From Candidatus Shapirobacteria bacterium UBA1420 (GTDB taxonomy: Bacteria > Patescibacteriota > Microgenomatia > UBA12405): 5,266 bases of DNA. A program made the translations under genes and the position numbers. The notes under the pieces are model-generated. The model saw only the letters and a list, made by a program, of their open reading frames with translations, was not told the origin of the DNA and made no database searches. Of the stretch, positions 1-5,176 are shown one piece after another; the first letter of the stretch is position 1, and every line of letters begins with the position of its first letter. The DNA is taken from NCBI GenBank assembly GCA_002304845.1, contig DBPM01000038.1:6932-12197 (forward strand), in the 5' to 3' direction.

Positions 1-854
1 CCCCCACCTGATAAAACTAAAAGTTGTATTTTTTGATCTCCGTTTTCCGCAAACAAAGCCATAGCTTTTCTAATCTCTTCAGACATACTGCTAAACACTG
101 GCATAATCGCATTTTTAATCTTTCCCTCCAACTCCATTTCTCTGATACCATACGCCTTTTTATATTCTTCAGCACTGGCCATATCCAAACCTAAATTTAC
201 TGAAATCGCTCGAGTTAAGGACTCACCTCCCACCGGCATTGACCTGGAAAAATAGATATTATTTCTCCGAAAAGTCACAATATTGGAAAATTTTTCACCA
301 ATATCCACCACCATGGTTGCCTCAAGTGATACCCCCATTTGTTGCAATAATCTTTTAGTTGCCACTGCTGGTGACTCAATCGCCACCAACTCCAAGTCAA
401 CCCCTTTAAAAATTTTCACAAAATTAGCAATTAAGTCATTTTTTGCCGCAATCGTAAACACACTCAAACGGCCAGCCTGATCCTCCTCAATTATTTCATA
501 ATCAATTGATACTTGATCTAAAGGGTAGGGGACAAAGGTCTCCGCCTCAAAACGCAAAGCATCTCGAATTTCTGTCTCTTTAAGTGGTGGCAAAGATACT
601 AATCTAGATACAATCTCATGTTCAGGTAAAGCTGTAGCTACTAATTTAGTGTTGACCTTTAAATCTTTTAATAAAGCTTTAATTGCTTTAGTCACTGCTT
701 CTAAATTTTTTCCTCCTGTTTGGGAATTAATCCAATCCATTCCTGGATTAGCTATTTCACCAATACCCATTAATGAGAAACTATTCTCATTTTTATCCAA
801 AATTACCGCTTTAATACTTTTGAGGCCAACATCCACCCCAATCATTTGACTCAT
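1..854 (-). CDS. pilM: PilM, type IV pilus actin-like assembly protein (3' end outside window)
   Basis: 284 complete codons; the C-terminus lies beyond base 1, and usual length is about 350. The protein is cytoplasmic, with an actin-like ATPase fold that binds the N-terminus of PilN and links it to the motor side of the pilus machine. Visible motifs are: phosphate-1 GVDVG with SIKAV (6-17); LPEHEIVSRLVSLPPL (76-91), typical of PilM; FEAETFVPYPLDQV (102-115), the PilM signature; phosphate-2 VVDIG (182-186); RSMPVGGESLTRAI (204-217); and the start of the adenosine loop, LSGGG, at the window edge. It has no cysteine in the visible part, as expected inside the cell. The start at 854 is the first ATG after an in-frame TAA. 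An AAGGA lies 19 nt upstream, too far to be a convincing ribosome binding site, and a second ATG is at 845. PilN and PilO are expected downstream. Confidence 0.93.
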   Translation of the reverse strand, partial: MSQMIGVDVGLKSIKAVILDKNENSFSLMGIGEIANPGMDWINSQTGGKNLEAVTKAIKALLKDLKVNTKLVATALPEHEIVSRLVSLPPLKETEIRDALRFEAETFVPYPLDQVSIDYEIIEEDQAGRLSVFTIAAKNDLIANFVKIFKGVDLELVAIESPAVATKRLLQQMGVSLEATMVVDIGEKFSNIVTFRRNNIYFSRSMPVGGESLTRAISVNLGLDMASAEEYKKAYGIREMELEGKIKNAIMPVFSSMSEEIRKAMALFAENGDQKIQLLVLSGG

Positions 855-877
855 GTATCCAGTATAGATATTTTCCT

Positions 878-1648
878 TTAATTACTCAAGACCGAGGCCT
901 CTGAACCAAGTGCATCCAGAAAAAAACTAGGTAATCTGTATCTCTGTTGAATCACCACTTTTTTACTCACTTGACCGGCACCAACCTCACCCACTTTACC
1001 CACCGAACTTATTTCCTCCCCTTGTACAGGAAAAGTCCCTCCTGTCCCCACAATGGATAAATTAGCTCCACTAAAAATCGGTGTTACTGTCATTAAGACT
1101 GAGTTAGCTGGTATCGGACTGACACCCACGTCTTGATTACCAAAATAATCAGTAAAATTATTAACTCTTTTATTAGCATTATTACTAAAATTGTAACCAT
1201 AACGCTTAACTCCAAACCCACTTCCACTTCTATAAAAAATATTAATCGCTAGTGATCCGTCCATCCCTTTATGTCTAACTGTAATTTGATTACCACCAAA
1301 ATAACTAGTCCCTAAACCGGTGGCTGTATGATTAACCAACCAGTAAAATTCACTCTCTCCTTCGGGAGTATATTCACCAAAATCTAAAACTGTTTCATTG
1401 CCTAAGTTTCTCACACTTACATCCGCCTTTGCTGTTGACGTTGGGACTGTATAAGTCTTAGTTCCGGTTTTCAAGTAATAATCAATCCCTGATTCAGCCG
1501 CATTAAAAGCATCTCTCAAAGCTTCTTCGTTAGTATCTATTCTGGTTTCCACGGTAGTCATTTTGGAAAAAGTCAACCCCACCACCATCACCACTGCTGA
1601 AATCAATAAAGCAATAATGGCTATTTGTGCTTGTCTGTTTTTTTTCAT
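878..1648 (-). CDS. GspK/PilX-like minor pilin component
   Basis: 256 residues, the largest of the four minor pilins. The N-terminus is MKKNRQA followed by QIAIIALLISAVVMVVGLTF. This is a basic leader and a hydrophobic helix but without Glu at +5, a known trait of GspK-type pseudopilins. The helix continues through ETRIDTNEEALRDAFNAAES, then GIDYYL (34-59). The 'A..AAE.gi' part is the PilX/GspK N-terminal hallmark. The long remainder is beta-rich, Gly/Asn-rich and free of cysteine, and ends QQRYRLPSFFLDALGSEAS, then VLSN. Cleavage after Ala7 is plausible but less certain than for the others. In known systems the K protein caps the pilus tip because it lacks the E5 contact to a subunit above it. 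No strong Shine-Dalgarno sequence is visible. PilM starts 23 bp after its TAA. Confidence 0.75.
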   Translation of the reverse strand: MKKNRQAQIAIIALLISAVVMVVGLTFSKMTTVETRIDTNEEALRDAFNAAESGIDYYLKTGTKTYTVPTSTAKADVSVRNLGNETVLDFGEYTPEGESEFYWLVNHTATGLGTSYFGGNQITVRHKGMDGSLAINIFYRSGSGFGVKRYGYNFSNNANKRVNNFTDYFGNQDVGVSPIPANSVLMTVTPIFSGANLSIVGTGGTFPVQGEEISSVGKVGEVGAGQVSKKVVIQQRYRLPSFFLDALGSEASVLSN

Positions 1649-1714
1649 TCCATTCTCAAACCTGATAAAACTTTAACAACTTCTACAGGTAAATTCAATA
1701 TATGTCAGATCATC
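1649..1714 (-). other. Longest intergenic gap (66 bp); possible micro-ORF or weak promoter
   Basis: This is the only gap over 25 bp. On the minus strand a TTG-initiated frame of 17 codons (1698-1645, reading LNLPVEVVKVLSGLRME) ends in a TGA that overlaps the next ATG as ATGA. A weak promoter-like pair, TTGAAT-N17-TAAAGT (four of six matches at each box), also lies here, with one copy of the TGTTAAAGTTTT repeat. No hairpin terminator was seen. None of these readings is secure. Confidence 0.25.
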
Positions 1715-2218
1715 TCACCACCATCGTGGAGACACGGTTTGGTAAAATCGACCACTATTACCCACCCCCTCGTTACTCACCATACTCTTCAAATCTAAAG
1801 TGATTCCCACCGATTCAACCATACTAGTACCATTCTTTAAATGACAAGTCACAAAACTATTACAAGTCCTTGGGGCTACCTCTTGATCCGATAAATTAAA
1901 GGTCACTTCTCCAGATTGAGATGCGATTCGTGTATTACCTATATCACAACTCAACAAGACTGTTTCACCACCCAAAGTAGTGTACTCTAATTGAGTTCGA
2001 CTACTACTACAAACTATTGTCTCTGGCCTAGCTTCCAAAATATTTTTTCTTAATTCTCCCAAAATAAAATTGGCTTTACTGGTTAGTTTTTCATTATTTT
2101 CTGTCACATTTTTGAGTTTAAAAGACATCCCTAAAGACCCCGACACCATTGTCATAATTAATCCTAAAATACCCACCATGACCACAATTTCCAGCAAGGT
2201 AAAAGCTTTTCTCCTCAT
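1715..2218 (-). CDS. GspJ/PilW-like minor pilin
   Basis: 167 residues. The signal MRRKA|FTLLEIVVMVGILGL has Glu at +5 and a helix to about residue 26. The next helix (LKNVTENNEKLTSKANFILG, then ELRKNI) matches the J/PilW pattern, in which a second helix leads into a beta-rich domain. Residues 65-145 are mostly short beta-forming stretches such as TQLEYTTLGGETVLLSC and GEVTFNLS. Cysteines at 70, 91, 119 and 125 suggest two disulfides. It ends FYQTVSPRWW, a plausible natural terminus. Translation is probably coupled to the upstream gene through ATGA (2218-2215). Expected role: the J partner of the I-J-K-type tip complex. The assignment between J and other minor pilins rests partly on gene order. 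Confidence 0.75.
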   Translation of the reverse strand: MRRKAFTLLEIVVMVGILGLIMTMVSGSLGMSFKLKNVTENNEKLTSKANFILGELRKNILEARPETIVCSSSRTQLEYTTLGGETVLLSCDIGNTRIASQSGEVTFNLSDQEVAPRTCNSFVTCHLKNGTSMVESVGITLDLKSMVSNEGVGNSGRFYQTVSPRWW

Positions 2219-2616
2219 CGACTAAAAAAACGTTTAACGATTAAATTCTGAGTTGTTTTTCTAGACCAAGTTACTGTTACTGTCAGTTCGGTACATTTTG
2301 GTGGTGTTCCACTCCCACAATTAGCATGAGTCGGCTGAGTTAATACTGTAAAATTGTAACTACAACTATATCCGGTAAAATTAGCCTCTCCGCAATTACC
2401 TCCACTTAAATTACCCCAAAAATCGGCCACATTATTTTGACTTTCATTTACAAATGTTTCCACCACTTGATTGGCTAATTCATTAGCTCTTCTTCTATCA
2501 AAATTATTTCTCCGGTTGGCGGTTGACATTACTATCAATGCAATCGCTGCCGTCATCACTAAAGCTAAAACTCCGATTGCCACCACTGATTCAATTAAGG
2601 CTTGACCTCTTTTCAT
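2215..2616 (-). CDS. GspI/PilV-like minor pilin
   Basis: 133 residues. The signal is MKRG|QALIESVVAIGVLALV. This is the only -1 Gly in the cluster, with Gln rather than Phe at +1 and Glu still at +5. The hydrophobic helix runs to about residue 30. RRRANELANQVVETFVNES (41-59) matches the helix of I/PilV proteins that carries an 'ALA..E.iE' pattern. The C-terminal half ends in a beta strand pair (ELTVTVTWSRK, then LIVKRFF), as in PilV-like proteins. Four cysteines (75, 85, 100, 108) suggest two disulfides. The gene starts inside the previous stop (TAATG) and its TGA overlaps the next start by four bases (ATGA). Role by family: part of the minor-pilin initiation complex. A TadE-like origin was considered because of the RGQAL string, but the neighbours and downstream helix favour I/PilV. 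Confidence 0.8.
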   Translation of the reverse strand: MKRGQALIESVVAIGVLALVMTAAIALIVMSTANRRNNFDRRRANELANQVVETFVNESQNNVADFWGNLSGGNCGEANFTGYSCSYNFTVLTQPTHANCGSGTPPKCTELTVTVTWSRKTTQNLIVKRFFSR

Positions 2617-3113
2617 TAATTTTGCACCACCTCCCCTTGGCTGACCTGACCCATAGCATCAATAATAATTGGTATTGACATACTCTGACTCTCATTCAAA
2701 CTCAAAGTAATAGTCGCTGTTTCCCCGGCACTATACATCGTCCCAGTCGCATTTTTCCCTAAAAAACCACTGCCCGCGTAAAAAAACCATCTGTTACTAT
2801 TAGTTACCGGTACTCCTATGACTTCTTGAGAAAAAGTAGAAGTCATCCCAACCGATGAAATTGCTTTAGTATATAACTTATTACTGTCAAAATAACTTTC
2901 TACCACTCTCAAACTACCACTACTACCATGAGGCATTTGTCTAGCTTTCGCCAATGAATTGGCTAATTTTAAACCAGATACCACTTGTCCCGCCGCCTTC
3001 AGTAATGTTTGTCTTTGTAAACCTTGGTTTATGTACACAAAAGCCCCCGCTGACAACACCAAAACAATGCCCACTGCCACCAATAATTCAATTAAAGAAA
3101 AAGCTCGTTTCAC
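2616..3113 (-). CDS. GspH/FimT-like minor pilin
   Basis: 165 residues from a GTG start (3113-3111); no ATG gives a proper leader. The N-terminus MKRA|FSLIELLVAVGIVLVL is a prepilin signal with Glu at +5. The next segment (QTLLKAAGQVVSGLKLANSL, then AKARQ) is the helix typical of GspH/FimT. The C-terminal half has the family's shape: a beta-rich body, an aromatic-Gly patch (FFYAGSGFLG, 110-119) and a final strand-turn (IIIDAMGQVSQGEV, 149-162), like the 'vs..G.v' end of GspH. No cysteines. Position supports the call, since it stands after the G-like pilins and before I-, J- and K-like genes. In known systems this protein joins the minor-pilin tip complex that primes assembly, and some FimT proteins bind DNA. 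Its TAA overlaps the next ATG by one base (TAATG). Confidence 0.8.
   Translation of the reverse strand: MKRAFSLIELLVAVGIVLVLSAGAFVYINQGLQRQTLLKAAGQVVSGLKLANSLAKARQMPHGSSGSLRVVESYFDSNKLYTKAISSVGMTSTFSQEVIGVPVTNSNRWFFYAGSGFLGKNATGTMYSAGETATITLSLNESQSMSIPIIIDAMGQVSQGEVVQN
2629..2634 (-). promoter_or_regulatory. Shine-Dalgarno GGAGGT for the GspI/PilV-like gene
   Basis: GGAGGT, within a longer AAGGGGAGGTGGTG run, lies 12 nt before the ATG at 2616. It is inside the final codons (Gly-Glu-Val-Val) of the H-like gene. The spacing is a little long, but no nearer in-frame start exists. Confidence 0.55.
3077..3095 (-). repeat. 19-bp identity between the LIELLV codons of two pilin genes
   Basis: The same 19 bases occur at 3889-3907 in the third pilin and here in the H-like gene, both encoding the start of the conserved hydrophobic helix. 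Similar but imperfect versions occur in the other pilins. Protein constraint explains most of it; recent gene conversion between the two is possible but not needed. Confidence 0.6.
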
Positions 3114-3117
3114 TATA

Positions 3118-3129
3118 AAAACTTTAACA
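3118..3129 (-). repeat. 12-bp repeat TGTTAAAGTTTT shared by two intergenic gaps
   Basis: TGTTAAAGTTTT (minus strand) lies in the 20-bp gap before the H-like gene. It recurs exactly at 1678-1667 in the 66-bp gap before the K-like gene, in the same orientation. It ends 4 nt before the GTG start here and 18 nt before the ATG there. In AT-rich DNA this may be chance, but both copies fall in the small non-coding fraction. Confidence 0.35.
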
Positions 3130-3133
3130 CAAA

Positions 3134-3511
3134 TTAAGGGCTGTTTAGTGTATAAGTCAAACTGCTGGGATTATCAGGATTGTTCTGAGCCTTTTCTAAA
3201 GTCGCCGTCAAAGTATATCTATAACTATTAGGCCCTCTTGTATATGAATAATTCGTTTTAGTTTTAGGATCTGTGGGTAAAACCTGTAAATAATTAGGCA
3301 CCAATGGTGCTGTTGTTGTCGGATAACTCTTACCAATATCAGCTTGTCTAAAAATCTCCAGAGCTGCTGCTATTTTTTGTAAATCTTGAATTCTTCTTGT
3401 ATCCCGAGACTTAGTATTCATACCCGAAAAACTCACCATCCCTACCACACTCAACACTGCAATAATCGCAATCACCACTACTAACTCAATTAACGTAAAA
3501 GCCTTTTTCAT
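3134..3511 (-). CDS. Short cysteine-free type IV pilin (PilA/GspG-like), fourth in the cluster
   Basis: 125 residues. The prepilin signal is MKKA|FTLIELVVVIAIIAVL, with a helix to about residue 28. The charged segment KSRDTRRIQDLQKIAAALEI is the typical continuation. YLQVLPTDPK (74-83) and YSYTRG (88-93) link it to the third and second pilins respectively, so the set looks like a local duplication series. It has no cysteine, unlike the three pilins before it, and ends in a Pro/Asn/Ser-rich tail (NNPDNPSS). Its ATG follows the previous TAA with no gap and no Shine-Dalgarno sequence, suggesting translation by coupling or reinitiation. Confidence 0.9.
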   Translation of the reverse strand: MKKAFTLIELVVVIAIIAVLSVVGMVSFSGMNTKSRDTRRIQDLQKIAAALEIFRQADIGKSYPTTTAPLVPNYLQVLPTDPKTKTNYSYTRGPNSYRYTLTATLEKAQNNPDNPSSLTYTLNSP

Positions 3512-3931
3512 TTATTGTCTGTTTTTAACACAATAATATGTCCCTGTATCACTAAAAGTAAGCTGACAATCACGACTGTTAGAATTACCTTCATTCTGAT
3601 TCTCCACGTCAGCACAAACACAATAAGTACTGCCTGGCGTTGGGTAACCAAATTTATAATCAAGATAAGGAGATGGTTTGGGGTCGCTAGGTACAGTTTG
3701 TAAATAACCACTACTGGTTAATACTGATTCATCAGATGGATAGACATAATTATTAGCTCCATAATACATCTCCATTGCCTTTTGAATAGAATTCATATCT
3801 TCAATCCGTCTTGCATCCCTCGCTTTCCGCTGTGCTCCACTAAATGACAAAGTTACCGTCGCAATCAAAATACCTATCACCGAAATAACCACCAATAATT
3901 CAATTAAGGTAAAAGCCAATTTATGTTTCAT
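3512..3931 (-). CDS. Short type IV pilin (PilA/GspG-like), third in the cluster
   Basis: 139 residues. The leader MKHKLA|F is two residues longer than in the neighbours, and Glu is at +5 of FTLIELLVVISVIG. The helix continues as KARDARRIEDMNSIQKAMEM, a pattern common in pilins of Patescibacteria and Gram-positive lineages. YLQTVPSDPK (76-85) matches YLQVLPTDPK in the next gene. Four cysteines (104, 106, 122, 134) sit in the C-terminal third, with a CVCA pair and a YYCVKN ending, so two disulfides are likely. A 22-bp AT-only gap with no Shine-Dalgarno sequence precedes the ATG, and the TAA stop directly abuts the next ATG. Likely a pilus subunit exposed outside the membrane. The prepilin call is firm; its rank as major or minor pilin is not. 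Confidence 0.9.
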   Translation of the reverse strand: MKHKLAFTLIELLVVISVIGILIATVTLSFSGAQRKARDARRIEDMNSIQKAMEMYYGANNYVYPSDESVLTSSGYLQTVPSDPKPSPYLDYKFGYPTPGSTYCVCADVENQNEGNSNSRDCQLTFSDTGTYYCVKNRQ

Positions 3932-3953
3932 GTTAATATTTTAAACATTTAAA

Positions 3954-4343
3954 TCATTTTGCACAAACATAATATATATTTGTGCTAATTTCCCCATTAA
4001 TTCCACAATCTCTCCAACTTCTATGTAAATCCTCAGCTACTGCCGCTTCCAACACTACCCCTAACGTAAAAGTATCACCATTTGCGCCCCTAGTGTATTG
4101 ATAATCGTCATAATTCTCAATCGCGGGTAAATAGTTGGCCGCCTCCTCTAAACGATTCGGATAATTTTGATTATCATCGTAATACATTCTTAATGAATCT
4201 CGAATTTTTATCAAATTTTGTTTCTTTTGACTATCACTCGCCCTTTCTCTAGCTCCCATAAAATTAGGTACTACAATCACCGTCAAAATACCAATAATAG
4301 CGATTACCACCAACAGTTCTATTAACGAAAACGCTTTTTTCAT
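3954..4343 (-). CDS. Short type IV pilin (PilA/GspG-like), second in the cluster
   Basis: 129 residues from the ATG at 4343. MKKA|FSLIELLVVIAIIGIL is a prepilin signal (Ala at -1, Phe +1, Glu +5) with a hydrophobic helix to about residue 28. A charged helix follows (ARERASDSQKKQ, then RDSLRMYYDDNQNYP to about residue 62). The body contains YQYTRG (81-86), also seen as YSYTRG in the fourth pilin, which points to common descent. Only two cysteines occur, C113 and C127, 13 residues apart near the C-terminus. This resembles the C-terminal disulfide loop of many type IV pilins. The gene starts 1 nt after the previous TAA (TAA-G-ATG). An alternative GTG start at 4355 would give a leader of MVFKMKKA, and another GTG lies at 4367. 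The ATG is preferred for leader length. Probable fibre subunit or minor pilin; which one cannot be decided here. Confidence 0.9.
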   Translation of the reverse strand: MKKAFSLIELLVVIAIIGILTVIVVPNFMGARERASDSQKKQNLIKIRDSLRMYYDDNQNYPNRLEEAANYLPAIENYDDYQYTRGANGDTFTLGVVLEAAVAEDLHRSWRDCGINGEISTNIYYVCAK

Positions 4344-4344
4344 C

Positions 4345-5157
4345 TTAAATACCACTTCCTCCTCCACACTTATTATTCTTACAATTCAAACCATCACAAC
4401 ATACTGAGAATGCATCACAATAAGCCCCGGCCGACACACAAGCTGGTTTTTGACAGACACCTCCTACACAATTTGACTGTATATTACAACATGGTAACTT
4501 AAAACAACTCTCTCCATCTTCAGCACATTTATACACAGTCGGCGTCGGACTACTAATAACCACCGTTGGTGCTGGACTAACAATAATCACCGTTGGTATC
4601 GGACTGGCTGGTGGTAATGTCGGTATAATTCCCGATCCAATCGGACTTAGCTTACCATCTTCATCAACCTCCACATTTGGACTAACATAAGCCAAACAAT
4701 AACTATCCGTATTTCCCCCGCAATCATAAGTCATCTCTTTTTCTTCATTCAAAACACACTGTTTATCCTCAATATTTTCCATCTTGGCAAACAAAGCAAA
4801 ACTTTTTCGATTCTCATCAGTCTTATAACAGTACTCTGGAAATCCTTTAGTGTTTTCCTTGGGCATTGTTTTCATGTAAATATAACCCTGATCAATAAAT
4901 TCATCTCCCCACTTAATGGTTTTAGTACTGGCACCGCTCCCAACTATTATTTCACCCTGACTGCTGGCCGCTGGGAATTTTTTGTAATCCGCATAATACA
5001 TTTGCAATGCCTTTGACACCGAACTCAAATCACCTTTACGAGCCACATCATTGGCTTTCTTTTTAGCGGTGCGAAATTGACTTACTGCAATCACCGTCAA
5101 AATACCCATAATCACTATCACTATCAACAACTCCACTAAAGTAAAAGCCTTTCTCAT
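4345..5157 (-). CDS. Type IV pilin (PilA/GspG-like) with Pro-rich linker and two knottin-like Cys modules
   Basis: 270 residues from the ATG at 5157. The N-terminus MRKA|FTLVELLIVIVIMG is a class III prepilin signal: a short basic leader, predicted cleavage after Ala4, Phe at +1 and Glu at +5, then a hydrophobic helix to about residue 25. Residues 30-60 are the usual amphipathic pilin helix (KKKANDVARKGDLSSV, then LQMYYADYKKFP). The globular part runs to about residue 160 and has four Cys (110, 134, 146, 154). Unlike its neighbours it then continues. Residues 171-209 are a Pro/Ser/Thr/Val linker with three 9-residue repeats, and residues 211-264 are two six-cysteine modules, followed by a GGGSGI tail. 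Other in-frame ATGs exist upstream (5172 and 5205, the latter overlapping the previous gene). 5157 is chosen because it gives the typical 4-residue leader, although no Shine-Dalgarno sequence is visible there. Role inferred: a pilus subunit or adhesin carrying an extracellular disulfide-rich tip. The pilin call is strong; the function of the extension is unknown. Confidence 0.9.
   Translation of the reverse strand: MRKAFTLVELLIVIVIMGILTVIAVSQFRTAKKKANDVARKGDLSSVSKALQMYYADYKKFPAASSQGEIIVGSGASTKTIKWGDEFIDQGYIYMKTMPKENTKGFPEYCYKTDENRKSFALFAKMENIEDKQCVLNEEKEMTYDCGGNTDSYCLAYVSPNVEVDEDGKLSPIGSGIIPTLPPASPIPTVIIVSPAPTVVISSPTPTVYKCAEDGESCFKLPCCNIQSNCVGGVCQKPACVSAGAYCDAFSVCCDGLNCKNNKCGGGSGI
4358..4365 (-). 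promoter_or_regulatory. Shine-Dalgarno-like GGAGGAGG for the second pilin
   Basis: GGAGGAGG on the minus strand lies inside the last codons (Gly-Gly-Gly) of the long pilin gene. It is 14 nt before the ATG at 4343, which is longer than usual. Its upstream half is 5 nt before an in-frame GTG at 4355, so it bears on which start is used. It is one of only two strong Shine-Dalgarno matches in the window. Confidence 0.55.
4366..4440 (-). other. Knottin-like cysteine module 2 (residues 240-264 of the long pilin)
   Basis: Cys at 240, 247, 253, 254, 259 and 264 give C-X6-C-X5-CC-X4-C-X4-C, the same order and almost the same spacing as module 1, separated by only four residues (QKPA). Sequence between the cysteines differs (CDGLNCKNNKC against CNIQSNCVGGVC), so this looks like an old duplication or two related modules rather than a recent copy. 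A short GGGSGI tail follows. Confidence 0.7.
4453..4527 (-). other. Knottin-like cysteine module 1 (residues 211-235 of the long pilin)
   Basis: Cys at 211, 218, 223, 224, 230 and 235 give C-X6-C-X4-CC-X5-C-X4-C. This is the six-cysteine spacing of inhibitor-cystine-knot peptides; omega-conotoxin MVIIA is C-X6-C-X6-CC-X3-C-X4-C. The module is 25 residues long and carries GES before C2 and VGGV before C6. The fold is inferred from spacing only. Confidence 0.7.
4534..4605 (-). repeat. 27-bp in-frame tandem repeat encoding SPxPTV linker
   Basis: Three copies with an exact 9-codon period lie in the linker of the long pilin. They encode SPIPTVIIV, SPAPTVVIS and SPTPTV (residues 185-208). On the plus strand the copies appear as GGT(G/A)(C/T)(T/C)GGACT-type blocks. 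Pro at alternate positions with beta-branched residues predicts an extended, fairly stiff spacer between the pilin domain and the cysteine modules. Confidence 0.85.
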
Positions 5158-5176
5158 AATTAAAGATAGCATATCT

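Noticed and set aside
283..849. Short plus-strand open frames (283-480 and 649-849)
   Set aside because: They lie fully antisense to the strongly recognised PilM gene and their translations show no protein-like pattern.
855..877. Small inverted repeat TATC...GATA before pilM as an operator or terminator
   Set aside because: The arms are only four bases, there is no GC-rich stem or T-run, and such pairs are common by chance.
1715..2218. UGA-as-glycine genetic code (Gracilibacteria/SR1)
   Set aside because: TGA ends three genes at sensible C-termini, once as an ATGA overlap with the next start, and no gene needs read-through.
2215..2616. TadE-like pilus protein, from the RGQAL string
   Set aside because: The downstream helix, length, cysteine-bearing beta domain and position between H- and J-like genes fit GspI/PilV better.
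2959..3703. Plus-strand frames at 2959-3231 and 3515-3703, and the minus-strand frame at 3508-3711
   Set aside because: All overlap clear pilin genes in another frame or strand, and none has a recognisable motif or start context.
4534..4605. CRISPR array suggested by the regular 27-bp repeat
   Set aside because: The copies are contiguous with no spacers, are in frame, and vary in a codon-wise way, so this is a coding repeat.
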